This document shows, in pieces, positions 15,741-25,949 of a stretch of 64,000 nucleotides of DNA. The position numbers and the translations under genes are program-made. Under the pieces are notes generated by a model. The model did no database searches. It saw nothing but the letters and a program-made list of their open reading frames with translations, and was not told where the DNA came from. Origin of the DNA: an uncultured Marinoscillum sp. Its GTDB lineage: Bacteria; Bacteroidota; Bacteroidia; Cytophagales; MED-G16. The stretch lies in the NCBI GenBank assembly GCA_902523065.1, contig CABYXZ010000006.1, forward strand, positions 1-64,000, read 5' to 3'. Each line of letters opens with the position of its first letter. The first letter of the stretch is position 1.

Positions 15741-18700
15741 TTAATTAAAAACTACGGTATTGATATCTTGTGAATTCATTTTTGAAATAAATTCCTCAAG
15801 GTCATTACTAACTAAATTATCATATTCAAGACCAACATCCTGAAGTCTTTTATTAAGTAACTCATAAACTTCATAATAGGAATCTGCAGGCCTAAAGTCA
15901 GAAATTTGAACATTTTCAGCAAGGTATGCTAACTTTTCACCGATCATTTTTTGATATCTTACTACATCCTGACCTTTTCCTGTTGTCTTTAATTGTAATA
16001 ACTTCTTCTCAATATGAAGAAATTTACTCTCAAGATTATCAACCTCAGATATTAAATTATCATCTTTTCCATTTCCAGATAAAGCAGATTTCAAATCAAT
16101 CAATTGTCTTCTTATACTCTCAATAGAATTTACATACATGGCTGTTGTATTTAAATCATTATAAATTTTATTCATAAGATCATTTTGAAGTTTAATATCT
16201 TCTATAGTTCCTTCAGAATGGGGATCTTTTACAACAATTAATTCTTTTGAATACGTTGTTCCATCAGACTCCAAATGAACCTGATACTTACCAGGTGGTT
16301 GCATAATAGATATATTTGAAGGAATATTTCTAATCCTCTCGTCCCCAATTGAAAACCACTCTGCATACTGAGGTTTAGTTCTCATTATCATAGGATCACT
16401 TTTCTCACCCATGAAATCCCACCAAACTCTGTTAATTCCTTTTTTTCCTTTATCAGCAATTGTCCTGACAGTATCATTACTTGAGTTTGTAATAAATAAT
16501 TCAACATCCTTATCTTCATTTAACCAATAATTTATTGATGCGCCTTTAGGTGGATCTTGGCCAGAGGATGCCTCTGGAAACATTTGTAAAGTACTAGTTA
16601 CGTTTTGAAATCTGTATGATGATTTTAAGTCAAAAAGATAGGCACTCTTTTTTGTTACATCTTGGTTTAACTGTTGTAATGGAGATATATCGTCCAATAT
16701 CCATATTCCTCTTCCATAGGTTCCAATAACTAAGTCATTAAAATGTTCTTGAATATCAATCCAGTACATTGGCGTATGAGGAAGGTTTGACATTAACTCC
16801 TGCCAATTACTACCATCATTAAACGATACATAAAGTTTATTTTCTGTACCCAAATACAATAAACCTTCTCTCACGGGATCTTCTTTTATACACCTGGTAT
16901 AACTTAAATTACCTTCATCAATCCCCACAGTAATTTTTTTCCAAGATTTACCGTAATTCTCAGTCTTGTAAACGTGAGGTTCAAAATTTCCAATTTGATG
17001 AAATTCAATCGTAAGATATGCTTTTCCAGCGTCCCATTTTGATGCCTCTATATTTCTCACAACTCCTAATTTTGGAAGATTAGGAATATTTTTAGTTACG
17101 TTGGTCCAGTTTTTACCATTGTCTTGACTTATATGGACTAAACCATCATTAGTTCCTGCCCAAAACAAACCCTTTTTAACTGGAGATTCATCAAATGCAT
17201 AAATTACGTTTGCGTATTCGACAGCGATATTATCACCAGTTAGACCACCTGAAAAACCCTGCATTTTTTTATCATTTAGTGATAAATCCGGACTTATTAC
17301 TTCCCATGTCTGCCCATCATTAGTCGTCCTATGAACATGTTGACTCGTGACATAAACTGTCTTATTATCATGAGGAGATATAAGAAGTGGAAATGTCCAC
17401 TGGAAGCGGTATTTTAATAGAGAAGCATGGCTACCGGCACTTAGTTCTGGCCAGACCTCTAACTGTCTGTATTGTTTTGTGTTCTCATTATATCTTGTGA
17501 CAATACCTCCTAAAGGTCCATATCCTGAAGCACTAGACCATATAATATCTGGATCTTTCGGATCGGCTGTTGCAAAGCCACTTTCACCTCCACCTATCTC
17601 TCTCCACATACCAGATTGTATAACGCTGCTACCAAACCAATTTCCACTCCTAGTTCGACTTGGTCCTTTCATTGATGGTCCATCTTGTCTATTTGTCAGT
17701 AGGTTATAAGGAACGTTGTTATCTGTAGTTACATGATAAAGTTGGGCAATAGGTAAATATGTTCTAAGCCAAGATTTACCTCTATTCTGTGAAATAGCTA
17801 TTCCCCCATCACCAGCTACAGCCATTCTATCTCCATTATTAGGGTCAATCCACATCTCGTGATGATCCCAATTTGGCGACGAAGAACGAGGTCTGTTTTC
17901 AAGAGAAACCCCTCCATCTATGCTTGAGAAAAAAGAGTTGCTCATAAAATAAACTTCGTTTGGATTATCAGGTGAAGCGGTCGTTCTTGTGTAGTAAGCT
18001 TGTCTCCCACCAAGGTCTCTGTCAGAATTTATTAATTTAAAAGTTTTACCATTATCATCTGATCTCCAAAGCTCACCAGACTCCGTCTCTTTACCATTAT
18101 ACGGTACTCCATCTCCAGTTTCTATGAGTGCGTACAACCTATCAGGAGCAGCTGGAGTCATTGCTAATGCAATTTTTCCTACGTCATTATTAGGCAGCCC
18201 ATTTCCCTTCAATCTCTTCCAGGACATCCCAGCATCGATTGATTTAAAAATACCACTTCCAGGACCACCGCTAATTCTTTGCCATGTTTTTAGCTCCAGA
18301 TGCCAAGCTCCGGCAAACAAAATCCTAGGATTATCAGTATCCATTACTATATCAGAAATACCAGTATTTTGGTCAACAAAAAGTGTATGTTTCCAAGAGT
18401 TACCGCCATCATGAGTTACAAATACACCTCTTTCCTTCTGAGGAGAATAGGCATGTCCAAGAGAACCTACATATACTTTGTCAGGATCATTAGGATGAAT
18501 AACTATCCTAGAAATTCTTCCAGAGTTTTTTAAGCCAATATGTTTCCATGTTTCTCCACCGTCTTCAGACTTATAAACACCATCTCCAATGGATACATTA
18601 GATCTTATTGAGCTTTCACCTGTACCTACATAAACAACCATTGGGTTAGAAGGTGAGACAGCTAAAGCTCCAATCGAATGAACTTCTTGATCATCAAATA

Positions 18701-18929
18701 TTGGGAACCAGTTAAGACCCCCGTCCTTAGTCTTCCATACACCTCCAGATGCTGCACCAACGTAGTAAACCATAGGATCATCTGCAACACCTGCAACAGA
18801 TGTCAATCTATTACCAACAGGACCGACATGTCTAAACTTCATATCTGAGATAGTTGATTTAGATATTTCTTGTGAATAAGAAACAAACGATGCTAGGATA
18901 GCAATTAATAAATAAAATTTGGTTTTCAT
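15741..18929 (-). CDS. VPS10/BNR (sortilin-like) propeller protein 1
   Basis: A protein of 1062 residues with signal peptide (cleavage near VSYSQ). The ATG at 18929 is chosen; a TTG three codons upstream is possible. The N-terminal ~740 residues form a large propeller with about ten Asp-box motifs of the S-x-D-x-G-x-(S/T)-W type (for example KSEDGGETWKH, SIDAGMSWKR, SQDNGKNWTN). These are often annotated as glycosyl hydrolase or VPS10/sortilin domains. The C-terminal third holds a beta region with PPGKYQVHL and a helical stretch (about 900-1040). No glycosidase catalytic residues are apparent; ligand or peptide binding is more likely. Paralogue of the next upstream gene. Confidence 0.85.
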   Translation of the reverse strand: MKTKFYLLIAILASFVSYSQEISKSTISDMKFRHVGPVGNRLTSVAGVADDPMVYYVGAASGGVWKTKDGGLNWFPIFDDQEVHSIGALAVSPSNPMVVYVGTGESSIRSNVSIGDGVYKSEDGGETWKHIGLKNSGRISRIVIHPNDPDKVYVGSLGHAYSPQKERGVFVTHDGGNSWKHTLFVDQNTGISDIVMDTDNPRILFAGAWHLELKTWQRISGGPGSGIFKSIDAGMSWKRLKGNGLPNNDVGKIALAMTPAAPDRLYALIETGDGVPYNGKETESGELWRSDDNGKTFKLINSDRDLGGRQAYYTRTTASPDNPNEVYFMSNSFFSSIDGGVSLENRPRSSSPNWDHHEMWIDPNNGDRMAVAGDGGIAISQNRGKSWLRTYLPIAQLYHVTTDNNVPYNLLTNRQDGPSMKGPSRTRSGNWFGSSVIQSGMWREIGGGESGFATADPKDPDIIWSSASGYGPLGGIVTRYNENTKQYRQLEVWPELSAGSHASLLKYRFQWTFPLLISPHDNKTVYVTSQHVHRTTNDGQTWEVISPDLSLNDKKMQGFSGGLTGDNIAVEYANVIYAFDESPVKKGLFWAGTNDGLVHISQDNGKNWTNVTKNIPNLPKLGVVRNIEASKWDAGKAYLTIEFHQIGNFEPHVYKTENYGKSWKKITVGIDEGNLSYTRCIKEDPVREGLLYLGTENKLYVSFNDGSNWQELMSNLPHTPMYWIDIQEHFNDLVIGTYGRGIWILDDISPLQQLNQDVTKKSAYLFDLKSSYRFQNVTSTLQMFPEASSGQDPPKGASINYWLNEDKDVELFITNSSNDTVRTIADKGKKGINRVWWDFMGEKSDPMIMRTKPQYAEWFSIGDERIRNIPSNISIMQPPGKYQVHLESDGTTYSKELIVVKDPHSEGTIEDIKLQNDLMNKIYNDLNTTAMYVNSIESIRRQLIDLKSALSGNGKDDNLISEVDNLESKFLHIEKKLLQLKTTGKGQDVVRYQKMIGEKLAYLAENVQISDFRPADSYYEVYELLNKRLQDVGLEYDNLVSNDLEEFISKMNSQDINTVVFN

Positions 18930-18956
18930 AACTTTCAATTTAATATTTCTTAAGAA

Positions 18957-21900
18957 TTAATTTTCGAACCTTCCAGGTGTGTAAGCGGCACCAACAAGTT
19001 TCATTTTATCTTCCAGAATTTTAACCTTTTTAATTAATGAATCTACCCTTGTTTTTATTGGCACAAACTCCTCTTTAGCTATTTCAAAACTATTAATGTG
19101 AGTCTGAGTTGGAGAAGATGTAGAATACTTCTGCTCACTAGCAATTATCCCAACCCTTGAGGATGGTGTTGGAATCTCTTGCATATCCAATTTTCTCTTC
19201 ACATTGTCACCATAAAACATTATCCTAACCTCCCTTGAGTCTTCCTTAATATCATTAAGTTCAGATAACAACTCTTCCATAGGTTTTTCAAGTCTTAAAA
19301 CTGCAACTTCAAAATATCTAATTTTATTAGATATTTCTGATAGGATACTAGAATAAGAACTAATTTCTCCTTGCATTTTAGCAACCTCTCTTTGAAATTG
19401 TATCTTTTCTTTTCTGTCCTTAGCTGGCATTACGGTATTCTCTAATAGGGAAACCTTAAACTCTCTAGGTCCATATAGATTAATTAATTCTCCATTAACT
19501 AAATAGTCCATACTAATATTGTAGGTACCTGGCTCTACAAGAGTACCCTCTCTCTTTCCAGAAAATGGATTATAAAATGATGGAGATGAGAAACTAATAG
19601 GACTGGTAACTTCATACCTTAAGTCCCAATGAAACCTATTATATCCTTTAGTTGGTTTTTCTAATATTTTTTTAATTACTTGATTATTAGAATTCTTGAT
19701 AGTAAATAATAACTGAGCCTCATTTTCATTCATTTCTGCATTAAGAGCATCATAATTTGGGTAGGAAACATCTTTTTTAGCCTCAATTAAGGTTTTTTCA
19801 TTATCTCTCCTTTTGTCCTTCAAAGATTTAAAATTTTCACTATAATAATAGTTTATCATAGCTACTGGATCTAAGTTTTCTCCGACATAAAAATTATCGC
19901 CTTGAAACGATTTACCTGGTAAACCCAATGGATTTGATTTTTCCCACATAATGGCATCTCTAATTGGTAATATCATTGCCTTTTCCTGAACTTGTTTGTT
20001 CTCAACACTTCTTAGCATAGTATAGTCATCCAAAACATAGAATCCCCTTCCAAATGTTCCAAGTACTAAGTCATTCATTTCTCTCTGAATTGCAATATCT
20101 CTAACAGCAATTGTAGGAAGGCCCATTGATAGCTCTTTCCAATTCTTACCATTATTAGGAGAGAAAAATACTCCAAACTCTGTACCACAAAAAATTAATC
20201 CAGGATCTTCATGATCCTCTTCTATTGCATAAACACTTCCTCTATTGGGTAAATTACTACTTATTGGTTTCCAAGTATTTCCCATGTCTTCAGTCATAAA
20301 AATATAAGGTTTAAAATCACCATATTTATGGTGATTAAATGCTACATATATTCTATTCTTGTCATGCTGAGAAGTAAATACTGAATTAACATATGACTGG
20401 TTTGGTGCACCAGGAATATTATCAATCTTTATCCAAGTATTTCCTCCATCTTTTGTGATTTGAACAAGTCCGTCATCAGTTCCAACTACCAACAGATTTT
20501 CATCTAAAGTAGACTCAGATAATGCGACGATAGTACCATACGGCGATGTTGAACCATTTTTTGCAACAGCATCCATACTTAGTACCCTGTCATAAACTTT
20601 AAGTTTATTTCTATCAATTTTCCTTGATAAGTCATCACTTATCACATCCCAACTGTTACCGTAGTTATCTGATCTAAAAACTTTATTAGCAGCAAAATAC
20701 AACCTACCTGATTTATGACTACTAACTGCGAGAGGAGCATCCCAATTCCATTTATACCCTAACTCTCCTTTCCTTGATATTGGTTTAATACCAACTTCCT
20801 CTCCACTTTTTTTATCATACCTAACTAGCCAACCATACTGAGATTGAGAATAAACTATATTAGGATTTTCAGGATCTACTTGAGATTCAAACCCATCACC
20901 ACCATGAGTAATAAACCAGTCCTGATTTGTTATTCCGTGAGAGGTATTAACCCTTGATGGACCTCCAATTGTAAAATTATCTTGAGTTCCTCCGTATATA
21001 TTATAAAATGGAACATCAGTATCTACAGCAACCTTATAAAACTGAGTTACAGGCAAATTTTTCTTAAAATCCCAATTTTTTGCTGCATCAAAAGTCTCAT
21101 ATATCCCCCCATCACAACCAACTAACCAGTGATTATTATTATTTGGATTTATCCACATAGCATGATTATCAACATGCTTGAAATCTTCTCCTACATTTTT
21201 AAATGTTTTTCCCCCATCTTTCGTCACAGACATCCACGTATCCATAACGTATACAGTTTCTAAATCAACTGGATCAGCAAATATCTCCTGATAATAATTA
21301 CCACTAGTGACTTTTCCACTTTGCTTAGACCACGACTCTCCCATATCAACTGACTTATAGAAACCACCCTGCCTGTCAGCAGCCTCAACAATAGCATATA
21401 GCACATTATTATCGACAGGTGATATATCCATACCTATTCTTCCAATTTCAACAACTGGTAACCCCTTATTAATTTTTCTCCATGAGGCTCCAGCATCAGT
21501 TGACTTATATACCGAGGAACCGGGTCCTCCACCGACATAAGTGTAAACGTGTCTTCTTCTCTGATGAGCAGTAGCATATAAAACATTAGAATCTTCTGGG
21601 TCCATATGTACCTCATTTATTCCCGTATGTTCATCAACATATAAAATAAGTTGCCAACTTTCACCTCCATTTTCTGACTTATATACACCCCTTTCACCTC
21701 CCTTACTCCACAGTGGACCATACGCTGATACATATACAATATCTGAATCATTAGGATCTACAATAATATTTCCAATGTGTTCAGAATCCTTCAGACCCAT
21801 ATTTTTCCAGGATTTTCCTCCGTCAATTGATTTGTATATCCCATCACCATAAGCGACTGATCTTTGATTATTATTTTCTCCTGTTCCAACCCATATTGTA

Positions 21901-22220
21901 TTTGCATTATTGGGATCAATTGTCACACATCCAATAGAGTAAGAACTTTCACTATCAAAAACAGGTAAATATTCTAATCCCCAATTAGAAGTCTTCCAAA
22001 CTCCTCCTGATGCAATTGCTACATAATATTCAAAAGGATTATTTTGATTTACTGCTATATCTGATACTCTTCCTGAAGTAAGTGCAGGACCAACAGATCT
22101 CCATTTTAAAGCATTTATTGATGTTTTTTCTAAATGATTAGCTGCCTCTTTCTTTTTTTTCTGTGCAAAAAGAGGTTGAATGCATAACAGTATTAATATA
22201 ATAATGATTTGTGGTTTCAT
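18957..22220 (-). CDS. VPS10/BNR (sortilin-like) propeller protein 2
   Basis: A protein of 1087 residues with signal peptide (cleavage near PLFAQ, ~20). It shares the plan of protein 1: NALKWRSVGPALTSGRVSDI at the start, about ten Asp boxes (SIDGGKSWKN, SENGGESWQL, STDAGASWRK, TKDGGNTWIK), and a C-terminal beta plus helical region with EPGTYNISMDY. It is closest to the partial gene at the right window end, with which it shares GGTQDN, PVTQFYKVAV and EHIGNIIV/EHISEIIV-like phrases. It lies 36 bases after the S9 peptidase and 27 before protein 1, so the three are co-transcribed. Confidence 0.85.
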   Translation of the reverse strand: MKPQIIIILILLCIQPLFAQKKKKEAANHLEKTSINALKWRSVGPALTSGRVSDIAVNQNNPFEYYVAIASGGVWKTSNWGLEYLPVFDSESSYSIGCVTIDPNNANTIWVGTGENNNQRSVAYGDGIYKSIDGGKSWKNMGLKDSEHIGNIIVDPNDSDIVYVSAYGPLWSKGGERGVYKSENGGESWQLILYVDEHTGINEVHMDPEDSNVLYATAHQRRRHVYTYVGGGPGSSVYKSTDAGASWRKINKGLPVVEIGRIGMDISPVDNNVLYAIVEAADRQGGFYKSVDMGESWSKQSGKVTSGNYYQEIFADPVDLETVYVMDTWMSVTKDGGKTFKNVGEDFKHVDNHAMWINPNNNNHWLVGCDGGIYETFDAAKNWDFKKNLPVTQFYKVAVDTDVPFYNIYGGTQDNFTIGGPSRVNTSHGITNQDWFITHGGDGFESQVDPENPNIVYSQSQYGWLVRYDKKSGEEVGIKPISRKGELGYKWNWDAPLAVSSHKSGRLYFAANKVFRSDNYGNSWDVISDDLSRKIDRNKLKVYDRVLSMDAVAKNGSTSPYGTIVALSESTLDENLLVVGTDDGLVQITKDGGNTWIKIDNIPGAPNQSYVNSVFTSQHDKNRIYVAFNHHKYGDFKPYIFMTEDMGNTWKPISSNLPNRGSVYAIEEDHEDPGLIFCGTEFGVFFSPNNGKNWKELSMGLPTIAVRDIAIQREMNDLVLGTFGRGFYVLDDYTMLRSVENKQVQEKAMILPIRDAIMWEKSNPLGLPGKSFQGDNFYVGENLDPVAMINYYYSENFKSLKDKRRDNEKTLIEAKKDVSYPNYDALNAEMNENEAQLLFTIKNSNNQVIKKILEKPTKGYNRFHWDLRYEVTSPISFSSPSFYNPFSGKREGTLVEPGTYNISMDYLVNGELINLYGPREFKVSLLENTVMPAKDRKEKIQFQREVAKMQGEISSYSSILSEISNKIRYFEVAVLRLEKPMEELLSELNDIKEDSREVRIMFYGDNVKRKLDMQEIPTPSSRVGIIASEQKYSTSSPTQTHINSFEIAKEEFVPIKTRVDSLIKKVKILEDKMKLVGAAYTPGRFEN

Positions 22221-22256
22221 ATTTTTGGGTTTGAGTTTGGTTATTACTTAAAATTC

Positions 22257-24662
22257 TTAATTAATTTTTAAATTTATATCGTCTGGTTTGATATTCTTAT
22301 TCTTGACATATTTTTCAAGCCACGAATCCATTTCGTACAAGGTATGAAAAATTGATTCTTTAGCTCTATATCCGTGACTTTCCTTTGGAAGCATTACAAG
22401 TTTTGAGGTACCGCCGTGACCTTTAATAGCATTAAAAAATCTAACACTCTGAATAGGAAATGTACCTGAGTTATTGTCCTCTTCACCATGAATTAGAAGA
22501 ATAGGCTCATTTACTTTATTAGCATGCATAAAAGGTGACATATAATTGTATAGATCTGGATCTTCCCAGTAAGTCCTCTCCTCTCTCTGGAATCCAAAAG
22601 GTGTAAGGGTTCTGTTGTAAGCACCACTTCTGGCGATTCCAGCAGCAAATAGATCAGAGTGTGCCAACAAATTTGCAGTCATAAAAGCTCCATAAGAATG
22701 ACCACCAACACCAACTCTGTCTCTGTCTCCTACCCCCATATCAACTATTTTATCAATTGCTGATTTCGCATTCATGACAAGTTGATCTCTAAAAGAATCG
22801 TTGGGCTGGTCTCCATCAAAACCTACGATTGGCATCTCAGTGCTTGCCATAACAGCGTAACCTCTTAGAGCCCAGAATATTGGTGAACCATAATTAATTC
22901 TAGTAAAACGATAAGGAGAATTTCTAACCTGGCTTGCAACTTTTTTAGATGTGTACTCCCTTGGATATGCCCATATAAATACTGGCAGTCTACCTTCTTT
23001 TTCTGAATTATATGATTCTAAAGTATAAACCACAGCACTGAGGTCAATTCCATCCTCTCTCTTGTAGTTTATTACCTCTTTCTTAAGCTTTTCCAGGCTT
23101 TTGTAGGGATTTTCAAAGAATGTAAGTTGTTTGAACTTACCTGTGCTTAGGTCTCTAATAAAATAATTTGGATTATCGGTAACAGATTCTTTGGATGTAA
23201 TAAGATTATTTCCAGATAATTTAACAGGGTTTTCGTAGAATGGAGCTTCAGATCTAAATAAAATTTTAGTATCTAAAGTTTTTATATTAAATATACTGAG
23301 ATAGGGTCTATAACCCTCAGGTGAACCACCTCTTGAGATCATATAGACAGAATTTTTCTTTATTTCTACAATGTTTTTTCCAAACTTATTTTTTGTTAAT
23401 ACTGGTGATCCTGGATCAGTGTAAATATCATCATACTGTCTATCAAATAATATTTTAGAAATTGTTCTAGAATCAGTATCTAGTAAGGATGTGACCTGAT
23501 TTCTATTACTCCATAACCTTTCAGTTAATATTGCCAATTTTCCACTACCCCATGTTATTCCACCAAATCTTAATTTTGTTCTTGCTAGTTCATTTGCACT
23601 TGAAGGATCAAAAGGAGAAGAGAGTGTATAAATTATATCACGGTGCTGAACATTGTTTTTAGGGTCACCTCCATCATTAGCTTTAACCCAATACAATTCG
23701 CTTGATTTGTCTCTTCTCCAACTAACTGATCTTATACCTACTCTTGTAGCATCGAATCCTTTAGGCCTAACCTCATCTATAGGAATTTCAGCAATTAAAT
23801 TAGATAATCCATTATCTAGATTGAGTACAGAAACATGAAATGGAAATCTGTAGTAGGGTACAAGGTAAGAAAAAGGCTTTTTAATTTCTTCAGTCAATAA
23901 ATAATTTTGATCCGGTGATAATTCATAGTCTTTGATCATTCTATTTTCAATAATAGAAGATACCTCTCCATTTAACGTGACTTTGTAAAGACTTACACAA
24001 GCATAGTGTTCAAATAATAACTCATCGTTTTTATTTTTTATTAAGTCTTGATATGTTCTTGATGGCGCGTTTTGGTTAGTTGTTTCTTGAATGATTGGAC
24101 CAGAGGGAATTCTACTAATTTCAGGTTTATCAATATCACACTTCAAAGTTACAAGTAACTCATTGTTTGAATTAAACCATTGGAAAGGTGAGTTTAATAT
24201 GTCATTAACGTGTGTTTCAATAACTTTTGATGATTTCCTAGAGTTTACATCAACTATCCATAATTCAACTCCTGAATTTGTTGTGTTTGTAAAAGCAATT
24301 TTTTCTTCATTTGGTGACCACTGAAAGAATGAGAATTTACCATTTTCAGGGTACTCAACCTCTATCTCCTCTCCAGTTTTTGTTTCAAGTAGCGAAAATG
24401 ATTTATAATATCTCATCCTGGAAGATGTATACCTAACAGGATCTAATCTTGTGCCAGCAACCCTTAACTCGTCTTTTGCTAAGTCATCGATTGATTGATA
24501 ACCTTCTGAATTTAAAACTAATCCAAGGCTTCCGTCGTCATTAAAACTAATAATGGGTTGAGGATCTGCCTCAATTAAAGATTTGATTACTTCGGGTGGT
24601 ACCTTATATTCCTGAGAGAAAACAGGAAAACACATTAGTAGTAGAATAGTTAGTTTTTTCAT
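22257..24662 (-). CDS. S9 prolyl-oligopeptidase-family peptidase, glutamyl-endopeptidase type
   Basis: A protein of 801 residues with signal peptide (cleavage near PVFSQ). An N-terminal propeller precedes a C-terminal alpha/beta hydrolase. The nucleophile Ser656 is in GGHSYGAFMTANLLAHSD, with Asp729 in HGEEDNNSG and His763 in KESHGYR. The phrase IARSGAYNRTLTPFGFQ is characteristic of the S9D group, which includes chloroplast glutamyl endopeptidase. The enzyme would be periplasmic or surface-associated and cut peptides after Glu. It is followed by the two VPS10 genes and preceded by DUF2911-TPR, which points to peptide processing by the set. Confidence 0.9.
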   Translation of the reverse strand: MKKLTILLLMCFPVFSQEYKVPPEVIKSLIEADPQPIISFNDDGSLGLVLNSEGYQSIDDLAKDELRVAGTRLDPVRYTSSRMRYYKSFSLLETKTGEEIEVEYPENGKFSFFQWSPNEEKIAFTNTTNSGVELWIVDVNSRKSSKVIETHVNDILNSPFQWFNSNNELLVTLKCDIDKPEISRIPSGPIIQETTNQNAPSRTYQDLIKNKNDELLFEHYACVSLYKVTLNGEVSSIIENRMIKDYELSPDQNYLLTEEIKKPFSYLVPYYRFPFHVSVLNLDNGLSNLIAEIPIDEVRPKGFDATRVGIRSVSWRRDKSSELYWVKANDGGDPKNNVQHRDIIYTLSSPFDPSSANELARTKLRFGGITWGSGKLAILTERLWSNRNQVTSLLDTDSRTISKILFDRQYDDIYTDPGSPVLTKNKFGKNIVEIKKNSVYMISRGGSPEGYRPYLSIFNIKTLDTKILFRSEAPFYENPVKLSGNNLITSKESVTDNPNYFIRDLSTGKFKQLTFFENPYKSLEKLKKEVINYKREDGIDLSAVVYTLESYNSEKEGRLPVFIWAYPREYTSKKVASQVRNSPYRFTRINYGSPIFWALRGYAVMASTEMPIVGFDGDQPNDSFRDQLVMNAKSAIDKIVDMGVGDRDRVGVGGHSYGAFMTANLLAHSDLFAAGIARSGAYNRTLTPFGFQREERTYWEDPDLYNYMSPFMHANKVNEPILLIHGEEDNNSGTFPIQSVRFFNAIKGHGGTSKLVMLPKESHGYRAKESIFHTLYEMDSWLEKYVKNKNIKPDDINLKIN

Positions 24663-24712
24663 ACTACTAATGTATTAATAAGTAGATTAATAATTAGAAT
24701 ATAATTGTAAGA

Positions 24713-25573
24713 TTATCTAATTTTTTTTGACCACTCCTCTATCGACTCGTTATTCATCTTAACGTAATCTTGGTTATTAGCTTGTATTGATAATCTAAGT
24801 GATCTTCTTGAAGCATTAACTGCTCCCTCATAATCGTTATTACCAGCTAAAATTAAGGCGTACTGTCTCAAATGAAAAAATCTTGGTTCTTTTGTCATAT
24901 CAATAAATTTTTCCATCCAGACTAATGCCTGATCTAACATAATATTTTCCTCTCTGTAGTAAACTGCAGCAGCATAATAATCTGATGCTTTAACTTCGGA
25001 TCCAGCTAGTGTGGAATTTATACTCTCTTGTACTAATGATCTAGTTGGTACATTAATTTTAACTTTAATGTAGGTATCAGCCCATCCAATATTTAAATGA
25101 CAATCGTTGTTGGTGACGTTACCAATCCATATTGAAAATGTTTCAATTGCATCGGCAGAAGACATTTTGTTAACATCGTAAGTCGAACTGAATACTATTT
25201 TTGATTCATCCCAATCTCTTGGTACACTCCAAAGATCTGTCTGTGAATAAAGTATTAATTCCCAAGAATCCTTGTTAGGTATTGTGAAAATTGAGTAGGA
25301 ACCATCTTTAATCTCCTTTCCATCAATTATTACAGGCGTTGAGAAACTGATCTCTGTCCCACTGTTAGCACCTGTCCTCCACAATTTTCCAAACGGAACT
25401 AAATTACCAAAGATTTCCCTACCTCTGGCAGATGGTCTATTGTAATCAATCTCAATTTCGGTTAAACCAACCATTTGCTCAAGCTCTGAGCTTGGGCTAA
25501 TTCTAGGCGTCTGAATCTGACCGAAAGCTATTGAACTTGATAACAATAAAAATATAACTATAAATATTCTCAT
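24713..25573 (-). CDS. DUF2911 protein with TPR-like C-terminus
   Basis: A protein of 286 residues from the ATG at 25573, which gives a clear signal peptide (cleavage near AFGQ, ~19); a start nine codons earlier lacks support. Residues 25-170 are DUF2911 (RISPSSELEQMVGLTEIEID, RPSARGREIFGNL, LWRTGANSGTEISF, GSYSIFTIPNKDSW). Residues 205-285 are helical and TPR-like (SDYYAAAVYY, ALVWMEKFID, GAVNASRRSLRLS). The function is unknown. It lies between DUF4242 (16 bases upstream) and the S9 peptidase. Confidence 0.85.
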   Translation of the reverse strand: MRIFIVIFLLLSSSIAFGQIQTPRISPSSELEQMVGLTEIEIDYNRPSARGREIFGNLVPFGKLWRTGANSGTEISFSTPVIIDGKEIKDGSYSIFTIPNKDSWELILYSQTDLWSVPRDWDESKIVFSSTYDVNKMSSADAIETFSIWIGNVTNNDCHLNIGWADTYIKVKINVPTRSLVQESINSTLAGSEVKASDYYAAAVYYREENIMLDQALVWMEKFIDMTKEPRFFHLRQYALILAGNNDYEGAVNASRRSLRLSIQANNQDYVKMNNESIEEWSKKIR

Positions 25574-25589
25574 AACTTTTAAATTTATT

Positions 25590-25883
25590 TTAACTAACAA
25601 CTGATGTATTATGCCTTATCACAGATGAAACCTCTGTAACCTCCGTCACAACACTATTGGATCTTTTTGCATGCTCATGAATTAATTCTTCCGACTCTGC
25701 GTTGTATACACAAAAAATAGAATCACCTGCAACATAGCTTTGTTCTTGTTGAATCATTTTACCCTCATCCCTCATCTCCTCTAGAACCGCTTCAGAACCT
25801 TTTCCTGCTTTATTTAAATCGCTTTTTGGAGCGCCAGATATTCCTGGCATCTCTCTTTTAATTATAAATTTTTTCATTTTCAA
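25590..25883 (-). CDS. DUF4242 (SCO4226-like) small protein
   Basis: A protein of 97 residues with no signal peptide. MKKFIIKREMPGISG, then SYVAGDSIFCVYNAESEELIHEHAKRS and EVTEVSSVIRH, match the DUF4242 family of small ferredoxin-like dimers; the Streptomyces member SCO4226 binds nickel. The two starts, MKMKK and MKK, differ by two codons. As first gene of the six-gene operon it is preceded by a TATTTTTG promoter box, and it is the only cytoplasmic product apart from the GreA/GreB-like protein. Confidence 0.85.
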   Translation of the reverse strand: MKMKKFIIKREMPGISGAPKSDLNKAGKGSEAVLEEMRDEGKMIQQEQSYVAGDSIFCVYNAESEELIHEHAKRSNSVVTEVTEVSSVIRHNTSVVS

Positions 25884-25900
25884 TATTTTTTTTTGAGAAT

Positions 25901-25908
25901 CAAAAATA
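25901..25908 (-). promoter_or_regulatory. Bacteroidota -7 promoter box TATTTTTG
   Basis: A TAnnTTTG match 17 bases upstream of the DUF4242 ATG; likely promoter of the operon running down to about 15266. Confidence 0.5.
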
Positions 25909-25949
25909 ATCTTAATTCTGATATTAAATGTTGATAATTAATAAATTTT

